Source of the DNA: Camellia lanceoleosa
Taxonomy: Eukaryota > Streptophyta > Magnoliopsida > Ericales > Theaceae
DNA length: 64,000 nucleotides
NCBI GenBank assembly: GCA_025200525.1
Contig: CM045759.1
Coordinates: 5,270,001 to 5,334,000 of the forward strand
Direction of reading: 5' to 3'
Shown here: piece by piece, positions 35,886 through 47,609 of the stretch
Layout: every line of letters begins with the position of its first letter
How positions within the stretch are numbered: position 1 is the stretch's first letter
The notes under the pieces: generated by a model
Told to the model about the DNA's origin: nothing
The model's input: the letters and a program-made list of their open reading frames with translations, nothing else
The model's database searches: none
Position numbers and translations under genes: made by a program

Positions 35886-36756
35886 TATTACCTCGGCATT
35901 CTGAGGTGATGGAACCTATATCGGTACTTCCTTCCAGTACGTCGGCTTAAGGTATCTCAGCCGAGATCACCATCATAGGCCGACATGTCTTCTAAAAGAT
36001 CAAGAACTCCAAGAGCTCCCTCACGCGCATGAGCTGTTTACTCATAACAATTCAACCGTTTCCAGCCACGCGTCTTTTTCTTACTGGATCGTACTAGACA
36101 CGCGTCTGTAAGCTGTCTCATTTCTCATGTGCGCCGTCTGACGTATACGTTCTTCTAGGTTTTCATTAATGATTTCTTTTGCCGCCGTTTCAATTTAATC
36201 AAAACTTTTCCCTCTTTTTGTCTCTTCACTTTGCACTATCGAGTTCTCTCTCTCTTGCCTTTCTTCCTGAATCCGCCATTGTTCCTGCTTTGAGCTCTAC
36301 AACTGCCTGCCTCCCTTCATTCTGGTGAAGCTCTTGCTGTTCTGTTACTTCTGTAACCGTCGCCTGACTTCGGGGATCCTCTCACCGGCTTCACGTTTTC
36401 TGGTAAGCCTTTTTTGTTTTTCAATTCCTTGATGCTCTTCATCATTTGTTGCCATTACTGCTATGCTCAACGTTTGATTTGTGAATCATATATTTGAATG
36501 CATTTATTCAATGGCTTTGCTCTTGCCCATGTTTTGAATGTGTACTGTTCACCTCTTTCTTGTTTTCTGTTTTTTGTGTCTTTTCCAGATTTGTGCTTTC
36601 AATCTTTGTTTCCATAGACTTAGGTTTGGGATTTGTTTGTAGAACCCACAACTTAGGAAAAAACTGAAACCTGCACTTTCCTAAGTGTTTTCCGAGGTCC
36701 CAACAACCCTTTCAAAACTTCTTCTGAAACCCAACCTTCTTGATTAAGCTGATATC
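35886..36756 (+). other. Leader region of the aORF
   Basis: This region lies between the PPT and the aORF start. It is pyrimidine-rich at 36190-36330 (CCCTCTTTTTGTCTCTTCAC and TCTCTCTCTCTTGCC), as in a plant 5' UTR, and a possible 5' UTR intron with CTGGTAAGCC lies at about 36400. I see no coding region. Confidence 0.4.
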
Positions 36757-39067
36757 ATGAGTATGTGGAAACATAGGGTAAACACCCCATCCAAACTAGA
36801 ATACTTTAGACAGGAGTTTGAAATCCCAGCCGACGTCCATCTGAGGTTAGCTGGAGATGATGACTTCATCATGCCTACTGACGATTCCATGCCCTTCCCT
36901 GTAGTTGCCTTTATTGAGTGTGGACTTCGGCTTCCACTAAACATCCTTTTTCGCGAGATTCTCCATTTTTATAAGTTGAACCCTATGCAACTTGCCATCA
37001 ATTCTTATCGAGTGGTCAATGGTATCATAGCTTTAGCTAAACAGGAAAACGCTAGGATCACCTTAGCTGATATTCAATACTGCTATACCATGTGCGGCCT
37101 TAATTTGAAAGAAAAAGGCTACATTTAATACCTTAAGCCGAGGTCCACAGAGTTCAAAATCGTAGCCAACCTCCCAGACTCCAACACGGGGGCTGAAGAT
37201 GATTACTTCATTACCTCAGGAAATTAGGAGTTTTCTCTAGATGAGGACCACCATCTCTACCCTCTTCCTCGATCAATTTTAGAGGGCAAGGGTAAGAGCC
37301 CAACGTTAATACTTGGTTGTTTATTTTCAAGTCCATAATACTTTACCTATTTCTAATGTCTGTTTTCCCCTGCAGCTCTCCGTCAGCCACCAAAGAACTT
37401 TTGCCAATCCTTCATTCCCAGCAAGGATTTGAAGAAACTCTTAGACCAGCCAGTCCATAAACGGAAAGCGCCTCTGCTCCTTAATTTCATTCCAACATAC
37501 AAATCAGCTCTTCCCGACGTTCCAAGGAGAAAAAAAAAAAAAGAAGAGCTTATCTCCTCCCTCTGCTACTACTCCACAAGCCGCATAAACATCTCGAACA
37601 GATCAAGGATCAACTTCTGATCCAGCAGAACAGCCGTCTACTTCGGCTCAATACTTGATCCCACCATCTCAACGCAAACGTCGTTGATGACTTGTTCTTG
37701 CAGCCGAGATGGGCCGCGCAAAACTAGTTGCCAAAGATCTCTTAGCCAATATTCCAACTGATGTTGATGCTCAGCCAACACAAACCCTGCCTCCACCGAA
37801 GCCGAAAAGAGTTAAGAAGGCTCAACCAAAGGCCAAAGTGACTCAGGTTGAGACTGAAGACACTTTGCCAATTTTCATGCTGGCTCCGAGTAGAAAGACT
37901 GCCTCTGTCCCTACGAAGAGGTCTGCTGAAACACTTCCTTCTGAATCTACCAAGTCCAAGAGGCCGAGGTCGTCTGTAATGACCTCGGGGTCTAAGAAGC
38001 CGGATGCCCCCTGGGCCCCTGAAATCACTTTGGAAGATAAGCCAGTTATGGCTAGTGATAGTGTCGACGACATAAATGTCGACGTTGCCCTCAGTACTGC
38101 ACTACTTCTGCCAGGCGACTTGGAGCGAAACGCCGAGTTTAGTGAGTACGAGAACTACGCCCTCATGCTTCAACGCTCTGTTCAGGCAAGTGTTGTTACT
38201 TGGTACTTTTTTTCTTTCTTTCTTTTTATTTCATACTTAGAATATTTTCTAATATTTCTGTTTCCTTTCAGGCCATCCAGCATGCCCATTCTTTCTTAAT
38301 GCGATCTTTTGAGAACCGTGAGAAGCTAGCTGAGAAGAAGAGGGAGGTTGCCACACTTTAAAAAACCAATAAGAGCCTGCAATCAAAGATGAAGACCCTG
38401 GAGGACCAGGCCGAGGTCGCCATCAAAGAGAAGGATGAGGCCGAGGAAAAGGTCGGTGCCGCTGAGGCAATAAACAAAGTTCTTCAGGCCCAGCTAAAGG
38501 AGGCTGAGGATAAAGTGGCCCAGGCCCAGAGGGAACTTCAAGATGCCTTGGCCACAAAAGAGGCCGAAATCAACGATGCCGATGAAAAGGCGTATGCTCA
38601 GGGCATGGCCGACGTTACAGAGGCCTATGAAAAGCAAGTCAAGCAGGCATGCAACAAGGGTTTCACCCTTGGCTTGATGACCTTGCTGAAGAAGCTTGAT
38701 GTCCCTGAGGACTCCCCTTTTAAAAATGCTTACGCAATTCCCTCTAACTCCACCCCAATCTGATGAGGATTTTGAATCTGAGGAGGAGGTTCTGGTGAGG
38801 AAGCCCAAGGAAGCTGTTGCTGGGACCAAGTCTTCTTCTCAGAATGAGTAAGTCCTAGACTTGACTCAAGATGAGGATGGTGAGGAGGTTCTTAAAGATG
38901 CTGTGGTTGGGAAGACATCGGCCATCGTTCCTCTTGCCGACAAGAGTGTAGATGAGACTCTTGCAGAAATTGATGCCGAGCTTGCTGCGGAGAAGGTGGC
39001 CGAGGTTGCTTCTCAACAGTCTTCCGAGGTCTTAACCCAAGTAGCTGCTGATGTTGAAGAATCTTAA
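36757..39067 (+). pseudogene. Antisense aORF of the Tat element (gypsy-type transposon domain plus coiled coil)
   Basis: Exon 1 (36757-37291) opens MSMWKHRVNTPSKLEYFRQE and includes FPVVAFIECGLRLPLNILFR, FYKLNPMQLAINSYRVVNGI and LADIQYCYTMCGLN. These match the putative gypsy-type transposon domain (PF04195) found in aORFs of Tat elements. Exon 2 (37376-38185) is a low-complexity, basic, Ser/Pro-rich part with PKPKRVKKAQPKAK and KSKRPRSS. It ends at a GC-type donor (CAG|GCAAGT). Exon 3 (38272-39067) is a long coiled coil (EDQAEVAIKEKDEAEEKVGA and on) followed by an acidic tail. Stops at 37126 (TAA), 37227 (TAG, expected Trp) and 38359 (TAA) and a frame change near 38757 show decay. The function of aORFs is unknown. 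Confidence 0.85.
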
Positions 39068-39289
39068 TTTTCTTGTTTTTCTTCTCTTGTCTTTTGTACT
39101 CTTGTAGTTTTTGTTTTTCAGAAAATGTAAGCTCTACATATGGCCGATGTGCCTCTTTTGTGTATGAATGCATCTGCTTTCCCTGAATGCTTGAATCTTT
39201 ATCTTCTCTTTATTGCTTTTGCATGATTCTATACTTAGAATATTTTGCATGTCTTTAATATACTCTCCCTTCTTTGTGCAACCTTCTCG

Positions 39290-40180
39290 GGGTGACTTAC
39301 CTCGGTTAACAATGATCTCGGGGTAACTTGTAAATCGCTACAAATTTCAACAAGTGTTTAAACAATAATCTTGGTTAACTTTAACTTGTAAATTGCTACA
39401 AATTTCAACAAGTGTTAAACAATGATCTCGGTTTAACTTCAACTTGTAAATTGCAACAAATTTCAACAAGTGTTAAACAATGATCTCGTTTTAACTTCAA
39501 CTTGTAAATTGCTACAAATTTCAACAAGTGTTAAACAATGATCTTGTTTTAACTTCAACTTGTAAATTGTTACAAATTTGAACAAGTGTTAAACAATGAT
39601 CTCGTTTTAACTTCAACTTGTAAATTGCTACAAATTTCAACAAGGGTTAAACAATGACCTCGGTTTAACTTCAACTTGTAAATTGTTACAAATTTCAACA
39701 AGTGTTAAACAATGATCTCGGTTTAACTTCAACTTGTAAATTGCTACAAATTTCAACAAGTGTTAAACAATGATCTCGGTTTAACTTCAACTTGTAAATT
39801 GCTACAAATTTCAACAAGTGTTAAACAATGATCTCGTTTTAACTTCAACTTGTAAATTGCTACAAATTTCAACAAGTGTTAAATAATGACCTCGGTTTAA
39901 CTTCAACTTGTAAATTGGTACAAATTTCAACAAGTGTTAAACAATGATCTCGGTTTAACTTGAACTTGTAAATTGCTACAAATTTCAACAAGTGTTAAAC
40001 AATGATCTCGGTTTGGCTTCAACTTGTAAATTGCTATAAATTTCAACGAGTGTTAAACGTTACATCGGTTTAACTTGAACTTGTAAATTGCTGCAAATTT
40101 TAACAAGTGTTAAACGTAACATCGGTTTAACTTCAACTTGTAAATTGCTACAAATTTTAACAAGTGTTAAACATCTTTGT
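39290..40180. repeat. 58-bp satellite array, about 15 copies
   Basis: The unit AACAATGATCTCGGTTTAAC, then TTCAACTTGTAAATTGCTAC, then AAATTTCAACAAGTGTTA repeats with an exact 58-bp period over most of the array (for example 39423, 39481, 39539). The last three units have AACGTTACATCGG or AACGTAACATCGG. The array sits between the 3' ends of the aORF (plus) and pol (minus). Confidence 0.95.
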
Positions 40181-40344
40181 CTTCTCTCTGCCCCCTAATG
40201 TGAACCTGAGTTCCACTTGATTCCGGAAACCACATTATGCATTTTTATCAGTCATAAGTGTTGAAGAATTCTGCTAAGATTTTATTAATCTCGTTGATAA
40301 AAAAAAAAAAGCAAGTAACATCTAATGATAGAAAAATTTCAAAT

Positions 40345-41230
40345 TAGAAGTGTTCCAGGGTCTTGGCAATGATTTGCCCTGATTGTCTTCAAGCCGATAT
40401 GCCCCATTTCCTAATATCGAAGTGATTCTGTAAGGTCCTTCCCAGTTTGGGCTAAGCTTGCCCTCCCTAGGATCCTTCTTGTTGCCGACGACTTTTCTCA
40501 GGATTAGGTCGCCGACTTGAAATTCTCTTGGATTAACCTTGTTATAAGCTTTGGCAAGCTGTTGCTGGTATGCTGCAAGCTGTATTGCAGCTTTCTCTTT
40601 TCTTTCTTCTAGAAGATCTAGATCTCAGGCTAAGAGTACATCATTAGTCCCGTTCTCAACTCCCTAGATTCTGATCCCTGGGATGCCGACCTCCAATGGG
40701 ATGACTGCTTCTGTGCCATAAGCCATGGCAAAGGGGGATTCCCCTGTTGATCTTCTCGGCGTAGTCCGATATGCCTAGAGTACATTGGGCAATTCGTCTA
40801 CCCACTTCCCTTTTACTGCCTGCAGCCTCTTCTTTATCCCATCCAGAATTAATTTGTTGGATGCTTCTGCTTGTCCATTGTTTTGTGGAAAGCTTGGGGT
40901 TGAAAAGTAGTTCTTGATCTTGAACTTTGCACAGAAGTTTTGATCAGCTTACTGTCAAATTGAGTTCCATTGTCTGCAACAATTGCTCTTGGAATCCCAA
41001 ATCTGGTGATGATGTGTCTCCATAAGAAGTTCTTGACATCCACATCTCGGATCTTGGCAAGAGGTTTTGCTTCTATCCACTTTGTGAAGTAATCTGTTGC
41101 TTCCAGCAGTAACTTCCTTTGCCTAGTTGCTTGGGGCAATTGCCCAACGAGATCTATCCCTCATTGGGCAAATGGCCAAGGACTGGATACAGGGTTCAAG
41201 TTAGCAGCTGGCTGGTGTATCAAAGGTGCA
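40345..41230 (-). pseudogene. Integrase of the Tat element, broken
   Basis: The HHCC part overlaps the end of the preceding frame ([37 protein letters not shown]). The core follows in several frames: LEATDYFTKWIEAKPLAKI, FGIPRAIVADNGTQFDS, and after a frameshift PQNNGQAEASNKLILDGIKK. The C-terminal part reads KAYNKVNPREFQVGDLILRK, EGKLSPNWEGPYRI and NTSNLKFFY near 40350. At least two frameshifts and several stops are present, including TAG codons in the 40620-40780 stretch. Confidence 0.88.
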
Positions 41231-42720
41231 TCACTTCTTCATGCAGGCTTCTGCATCTTTTTGCATGTAGGGCCACCAATACCCCTGGGTAATGGCCTTG
41301 TGGGCTAGTGATCTGCCCCCAGCGTGGCTTCCACAAATTCTTTCATGGATTTCATATAAAAAATCTTCAACCTGCAGAGGGTGTACGCACCTTAAAAGGG
41401 GTCCAGTGAAGGACCTTCTATAGAGATGTCCTTTTGCTATCAGACTGAATCTTGACGACTTTAATCTGATCTTGTGTGCCTCCTTTCGGTCATCTGGCAG
41501 CTTTCCTTCTTTTAGGAATGCAACAATTGCGTCCATCCAGCTTGGTCCCATGTCTACGCACATTGCTTCACGCTCTGTGGTTACTGGTTCAATGCTCGGG
41601 CCCGACAAGTATTCAATCATTACTGTCTTTGCTTTTCCTGGTTGTATTGCACTAGCTAGGTTAGCCAATGCATCAACATGGTTATTATCATCTCGGCTGA
41701 CTTGAAGTAGTCTGCAGTTCTGGAATAAGGCTGCCAGCCTGATGACCTCCTTTGCATAGGCCGACATTCTTTCATCTCGGGCTGCAAACTCGCCCGTTGT
41801 CTGGTTAACTATTAATTGTGAGTCACAAAAAACTATTACCTCATCTGCTTGTACTGCTGTTGCAAGCTTCAATCCTGCAATCAATGCTTCATATTCTGCC
41901 TCATTGTTTGAGGCTTTGAACCCCAATCAAATGGACTGTTCCAATATTTCTCCATCTGGAGATATTAGTACTACTCCTGCCCCCGCTCCTTGTAGGTTTG
42001 AACTCCCATCAACGAACAGTTGAAAGGAGTCGCCGATGTAAATGCTGCAGGGTCTGAGTTTCTCTTCTTTCCCCTGTTCCTTTGTTTTTGGTTGGGCTTC
42101 TCCTTGCTTGTTTGGATATTGTCTGTCTTGGCTCAACGGAGCCCGATGTTCGATGGACTCTGGCGTGAACTCGGCCACGAAGTCAGCCAAAACCTGGCCT
42201 TTAATTGCAGTTCTGGGCCTATATTCCAGATCATACTGGCCTAGGGTGACTGCCCATCTGGTTATTCTTCCTGTTAAGTCTCCCTGCTGCAATAGGGACT
42301 TCAATGAATGTTCTGTCAGTACCACAATTTTATACGCCTGAAAGTAATGGTTCAACTTCTTTGAAACCATTACTAAGGCCATTGCCAATTTTTCTAAGGG
42401 TAGATACCTTGTTTCTGCGTCGGCTAGGGTTTTACTTACATAGTAAACAGCCCTTTGCTCGCCTTCTTCTTCTCGGATTAACACTGCACTTATCGCATGT
42501 TCTGAAACTGTCAAGTACAGCAACAGCTCTTCCCCGAGTTCAGGATTCGAAAGAACTGGAGCTGCGGTCAGGTACTTCTTCAGATCGGCTAATGCTTTTT
42601 CGCACTCTTCTGTCCAAAGAAAGTCTGTGGCTTTCTTCACTAACTTGGAGAAAGGTTTGCACTTGTCTGAGCTTCTGTTTATGAACCTGTTTAGGGCTGC
42701 GGCCCTTCCAGTTAGCATCT
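41231..42720 (-). pseudogene. RNase H and second (archaeal-type) RNase H of the Tat element
   Basis: The first RNase H (42718 to about 42170) carries EECEKALADLKKYLTAAPVL, RAVYYVSKTLADAETRYLPL and ITRWAVTLGQYDLEYRPRT. The second (about 42010-41590) has [51 protein letters not shown] and [12 protein letters not shown], so its D-E-D-D catalytic set is visible. A TGA at 41927 splits it where Arg (CGA) is expected before LGFKASNN. This second RNase H is the Tat-lineage marker. Confidence 0.92.
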
Positions 42721-42769
42721 ACACCTGTTTTTCTGATGTCGGGCTCTTCAACTCTAAAATGGCCTTGAT

Positions 42770-43745
42770 CTAATCTGGGCTGGCCTCAATGCCCCTACTG
42801 GTCACCAGGTATCCTAAAAATTTACCAGATCCAACTCCAAATGCACACTTCGATGCATTGAGTCGGAGCCAATATGTTTTAAGAATTTGAAAGACTGCTC
42901 TTAGATCGGCGAGATGACCCTGAGGATCCTTGGTTTTAACGACCATGTCGTCGATGTAGACTTCTACTGTTCGGCCAATCAAGTGTTTGAACATCTTGGT
43001 TACCAATCTTTGGTAAGTGGCTCCTGCGTTTTTCAAATTGAAGGGCATCACTCTGTAGCAGTATAGCCCTTTGGGAGTGATAAATGCAATCTTCTCTTCA
43101 TCTGCAGGGTCCATAGCTATCTGGTGATACCCCCTGTAGGCATCCAGGAAGCTCATCCTTCCATGCCCCGAAGTGGCATCCACTAGCTGGTCAATTTTGG
43201 GTAGAGGGAAGCTGTCTTTGGGACAGGCCTTGTTTAAACTGGTAAAGTCCACGCAGACCCTCCATTTACCGTTCTTCTTCTTTACCACCACTGTATTGGA
43301 TAACCATGTCGGGTAGTGAACTTCTCTAATGGCCCTAGCCTCCAGAAGTCTATCTACTTCTTCCTCTACTGCTTTGACGTGCATCAACGCCGGTCTTCTG
43401 GCTCGTTGACTTACATGTTTGGCCGACCTGTTAACATTCAGTTTGTGGCAAGTGACCTCGGGGTCAATGCTAGGCATTTCGTAAGGTGTCCAAGCAAACA
43501 CCTCAATATTTGCTCTTAGAAAAGCTTTCAACTCTTTTTCCTCTTCTTCGGCTAAGTCCGAACCGAGAAGAAAGAAGCATTTTTCATCTCCATCCTAGAC
43601 AGGGATTTTCTTTAGTGCCTCTTCGCTCTTCTCGGCTGGCTCCTTGCCAACGTCTTCTAGGACTTCCACGTCCTCATCTTCAATTTCTACCTTTTCTGGC
43701 TCTCGTATGTTGCAGGTTGACTTCATTGCTGCCATGGAGCAATTC
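42770..43745 (-). pseudogene. Reverse transcriptase of the Tat element
   Basis: A long frame (43531-42770) spans [80 protein letters not shown] and the catalytic [14 protein letters not shown]. The RT core itself is open. Stops sit at 43595 (TAG), upstream in the linker, and at 42770 (TAG), just before IKAIL, where Gln (CAG) is expected. Confidence 0.92.
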
Positions 43746-44443
43746 TACGCCTGCAGCTGATCGCCCCTGACTTCCTCTATCCCATGCTCTGTTGGGAATC
43801 GCAATAGTTGATGCAGTGTTGAGGGAACTGCCCCCATCGCATGCAACCATGGCCTTCCCAAGATAATGTTGTAAGGGGAGGGTGTGTCGATGATGGTGAA
43901 TTCTGTCTTGATCTTCCTAGTGCCAGCCTGCACCTCCAAGTTTACTGCTCCTAGTGGCCATGTCGGCGTTCCATTGAACCTGACCATTGGGCCATTGGAT
44001 TGTTCCATATCGTCCGGGTGAAGGCTGAGCTCCTTGTAACATCGGACGTACATGATGTCGCAACAGCTGCCTTGGTTAATCAGGATGCGTTTCACTTGGC
44101 ACTCCTTAACCTGGAGGGATACTACCAAGGCATCATTTTGCGGATGTTGGACCATCTCTAGGTCGGCTTCGGTAAAGGTTATCGTTGGTCCCTGGCATTC
44201 TTCTACCCGATGTCTTTTCTTCCCGATTTGATAGACATGTTGTAGGTGTTTTACCTTCTGGGTCTCCCCTCTAATTTCGTTCTCGTTGACCTTTGAGTGA
44301 ATCACATTGACTACCCCAGGTCCTCCTGCTTGAGGTTGCTGTTGTGGAGGAGGCGGAGCTGCTGGCGCCTGGGGCAATCTTGCATGTTCTTCACTTGTTC
44401 TGGCCTCGTCGACTAGATCTCTCAGATGGCCTTGCCTTACCAA
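43745..44443 (-). pseudogene. Protease region of the Tat element, active-site Asp replaced
   Basis: The retropepsin block reads VKRILINQGSCCDIMYVRCY, where family members usually have IDQGSS, so the catalytic Asp appears to be Asn. YNIILGRPWLHAMGAVPSTL is the second conserved motif. The frame ends in TAG at 43745 (expected Gln before NCSM). Confidence 0.85.
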
Positions 44444-44449
44444 GTCTTC

Positions 44450-45999
44450 TAAGTGTGCTTTCAGGGCTCTACAACCCTAAGTCGTGTGCCCCTCTTCATT
44501 GTGGTAAGCACAACGCCTGCCAACGTTCCTTCCCATGAATTCCCCCGGTGCCCTTGCTGGTGCTCTGAAATAGGGCTGGTTCCGAATTTGATCCAGGACT
44601 TTGTGAATTGGAGTTCGGAACACAGTTGTCACTGCCTGGGCAGCCCTCAGTTCTGCTTCTTGTTTGTTCGATCCGTTGTTACCTCGGCTTCACTTCGGCG
44701 AGCCGTTTCCTTTCTCTTGCTTTATTTCCTTAGTCCCCAACGTGTCTTCCTCGGCTCTGGCATACTTCTCGATTCTCGCCATGAGCTCTTCCATGTTTTT
44801 TGGGAAAGTTTTTGCCAAAGATTTCCGCAGTGGGCAGTTATCCTTTAGGCCGTTCTTGAATGACACGACCGCCACTTCTTGATTATACTCTGGTATTCGG
44901 TTGAATACCTCATAGTACCTTTTTGCATAGGCCCTAAGGCCTTCATCCTTACCGATCTTCAGAGCCATCAATGCATCAACCCTTAATGGCTGCAGTTTGT
45001 TTGTCACGAACCTGACCACAAACATCTCAGCCAGGCCTTCCCAAGTCTTCACGCTTCCCTTTGGTAGTTTGTGGAACCAATCTGATGCAATCTCCCCGAA
45101 GGATGAGGGGAACACTTTGCAGAGCAACGGCTCGTTCCCACTATACAATGCCATTGAGTTCAAATATAATCCGACGTGGAAGTTGGGGTCTGACTTACCA
45201 TCATATATTTGAAACCTCGGCATACTGAATCTTTTCGGCGCCTCAAACCTATCCAATTCCACCGAGAATGGTGTCCTCGGTTTATCTGGGGAAGTTACCT
45301 CGGCGTAGTCATTCTGTTGCTTCCTCTTGAGGTTATCTCTCAAGTCCTCTTTTGTCCTCCCAGGAGCTCGGCTATCTCTTGCTTTTAGTCTTTTCGGTGC
45401 ACTACTTTCGGCTTCGTGGTGAGTCCTCTTCGACCCTTCTCCATGAGTTCTGTCGAACCATAGCACCTGCCCCTAAACATGCCGATGTCCCTTGGGGTCT
45501 GCCTCCTTTGTGTGATGCATCCTCCGTGATTCTTCTCTTCTTGGCTCCCTTCGTCCAACCTCCCTAGAAGGTCGGTGAGAGTGTCTTTCGCTCCTGTTGT
45601 GCTGAGGGGCTACAAGGATTGTTCTCTGCCCTTCCTTCTGGGCATTGGCCGCTGGAATTGGTGTGTCTTGCAGCGGGAACGGTGGCTGCATGACGTTATT
45701 TTGCATCATGAAATTGACGACCAACTGCAGGTCTGCCAATTTGTTTGCCATCTCCTTCATCTCTTCGTCCCTTTGTAGGCACCTGTCCTTCCATACCTAG
45801 AGGTCGTCTTCGTTGTAGTAGCCACTTCGATCTGGTTTCTTTGGTGCGCCGCTAGTCTGGCCGACGTCTTTCACCCCGTGATTCTGGTCACGAGTCTCTG
45901 CATTGTATTCGTCTCCTGTGACATCAAGGTCAATAGGTCTCCCACTCCCAGCAGGAGTGTCGTCCTCAATCTTTTCTTGCTGTCCGTTACTGGCCATCT
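44450..45999 (-). pseudogene. Gag of the Tat element, broken
   Basis: It starts MASNGQQEKIEDDTPAGSG (45997). A coiled-coil segment follows (MKEMANKLADLQLVVNFMMQ), then a basic region, then the Retrotrans_gag domain (45250-44750) with FSMPRFQIYDGKSDPNFHVG, FVVRFVTNKLQPLRVDALMA and YNQEVAVVSFKNGLKDN, and a zinc-knuckle-like CAYHNEEGHTT-stop-GCRAL. Stops: TAG 45797, TAG 45473, TGA 44690, TAG 44477. Confidence 0.92.
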
Positions 46000-46013
46000 A
46001 TCCTTCTTTCTTT

Positions 46014-46029
46014 CCAACAGACGGCGCCA
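46014..46029 (-). promoter_or_regulatory. Primer binding site of the Tat element
   Basis: TGGCGCCGTCTGTTGG lies three bases inside the 5' LTR on the minus strand. The first nine bases fit the 3' end of tRNA-Asp, and the rest fits less well. The tRNA assignment is tentative. Confidence 0.7.
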
Positions 46030-46032
46030 AAT

Positions 46033-46572
46033 TGTGTGAGTGATTTTCTAATCACACTGCCTGCCTCATTCGATGTCACCGGAGAGCACCGCGTAATAGA
46101 TGACACTGCTAACACCGCAATGTAAAGAGAAGATTCCAGCGGTGGTTCGTCCACCCGGGGGCACTCCGACAATCAAGTCAATATATCTCTAAAAAATAAT
46201 CAAGTACTAAATTCACTGCTCAAAGCATAAATTGCGTACCTTAGATCCATGGGGGTGCCTCTCTTTTTATAGTTTACTCAATGCTAGTCTCACTAGAAGC
46301 CTGACTTTTATGGACTCCCATTCAGTGCTTACTTTGGACTCTACAAGAGATAAGGATAGACTCCCTAAGAATACTATCCTTATCCATCTCGAAGTCTTTC
46401 TTCATACTAGGACTCTTGTCCCTTATCCGTTTATCTCAGATTCCGACATCCTCGGAGGTAACCTCGGCCTTGCTGAGATAACCTCGGCATCATGACCAGG
46501 ACACGTGGCACCTCGGCTGACACGTCGGCATCACCTTGCCACGTGTTCATACTCAGAAAATATATCCCCACA
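46033..46572 (-). repeat. 5' LTR of the Tat element
   Basis: It starts TGTGTGAGTGATTTTCTAAT, ends ATATCCCCACA and is followed by the GAAAG duplication. Confidence 0.95.
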
Positions 46573-46699
46573 GAAAGTAATTAATTAATAATTTTGTCCA
46601 ATATATATATATACAGACTACTCACACTTAACCTGACCCAACTTGGATAGGAGTAGCACAAGCACGCATTCTAGCCCGCACTACAGCAAAATGCACCTT

Positions 46700-47262
46700 T
46701 GGCAGCCAAAATTGGCGACTAAAACAAATTTAGTCGCCAAAAGTTGTGGAATTGGCAACCAAAATTTTTTTTAGTCGGCAAAAGTACAATATTTAGCTAC
46801 TAATTTTTTTTAATCGGGTATATTGATTATTGGCGACTAAAAAAAAATTAGTTGCTAAAAATACCAGAATTGGCGACAAAAAATTTATTTTAGTCGCCGT
46901 ATATTGAGTTTTTGCTACTAAAACTATTTAGTCACCGAATGTAAAATAAAAAATTATTTTTTATCTTTAGCGAGCAAAAATTTGGTCGCCAAAAATACAT
47001 TTTCAATGAATAAAATTTTTTTTTGTCGCCAAATAGTTAGTTTTGGCTACTAAAATTATTTAATCGCCGAATGAAAAATAAAAAATTACTTTTTATCTTT
47101 GGCGATTAAAAATTTGGTCGCCAAAAATTTCTTTTCAGCGACTAAAATTATTTTAGTTGCCAAAGAACTAAAATATTTAGAGGGAAATATTTCAAATTTT
47201 GGAGGGATTTATGAAATTAATTAACATTTGCCGACAAAAAAACCAATTTGGTCGCCAAAGGT
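46700..47262. repeat. Left subterminal repeats of the CACTA element
   Basis: About fifteen direct and inverted copies of TTGGCGACTAAAA or TTTAGTCGCCAAAA occur, spaced 20-40 bp. Subterminal repeats of this kind are transposase binding sites in CACTA elements. Confidence 0.88.
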
Positions 47263-47609
47263 GTAACGCCCCACTAACCTATGCACACAACCATGTGGGG
47301 CCACTTATTCTAGCGAGAACGCGATGATTTATAGGTGGAGGAGTTTGTTACACCCTGTGCCACATCAAAAGTTTGCATGGGTGATTTTAGGCATATAAAG
47401 TACCACTACCTTGCTACTAAGTAACTTGGGCTTAAACTTTTGAGTATTGTTGGTCAACCTACAAGTTACTTGGGCTAGCAAGTAGTGGGGCATTATAAAA
47501 GGTGTGAAAATTTTAGACAAAACAGATCGTTCTCTATTTAGACAAAATAGATTGTCTGTTTGTCTTGCTCTCTCTCTCTCTCTCTCTAACCCAAACAAAC
47601 CAAACAAAA
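47263..47609. other. Internal CACTA sequence upstream of the RABA exon
   Basis: TATAAAAGGTGTGAAAATTT (47496) is a TATA-like stretch and a (CT)n run lies at 47567-47588, both placed as expected for the captured gene's promoter and leader. The flanking GTAACGCCCC and GGGGCATTAT segments may be another repeat. I see no coding region. Confidence 0.4.

Larger units (their letters stand above)
35332..46572 (-). mobile_element. Complete Ty3/gypsy element, Tat lineage, with antisense aORF
   Basis: This 11.2-kb element has LTRs of 538-540 bp (35332-35869 and 46033-46572) starting TGTGTGAGTGATTTTCT and ending ATATATCCCCACA, and a 5-bp duplication GAAAG at 35327-35331 and 46573-46577. Order on the minus strand is PBS, gag, protease, RT, RNase H, a second (archaeal-type) RNase H, integrase, 58-bp satellite array, an oppositely oriented aORF, PPT and LTR. 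The dual RNase H and the aORF are hallmarks of the Tat lineage. It is dead through many stops, but structurally complete. Confidence 0.96.

Noticed and set aside
39290..40180. CRISPR-like array
   Set aside because: Units are contiguous 58-bp satellites with no unique spacers, and the DNA is plant nuclear.
44336..45778. Plus-strand open frames across the Tat gag
   Set aside because: They are shadows of the clearly recognisable minus-strand gag and protease.
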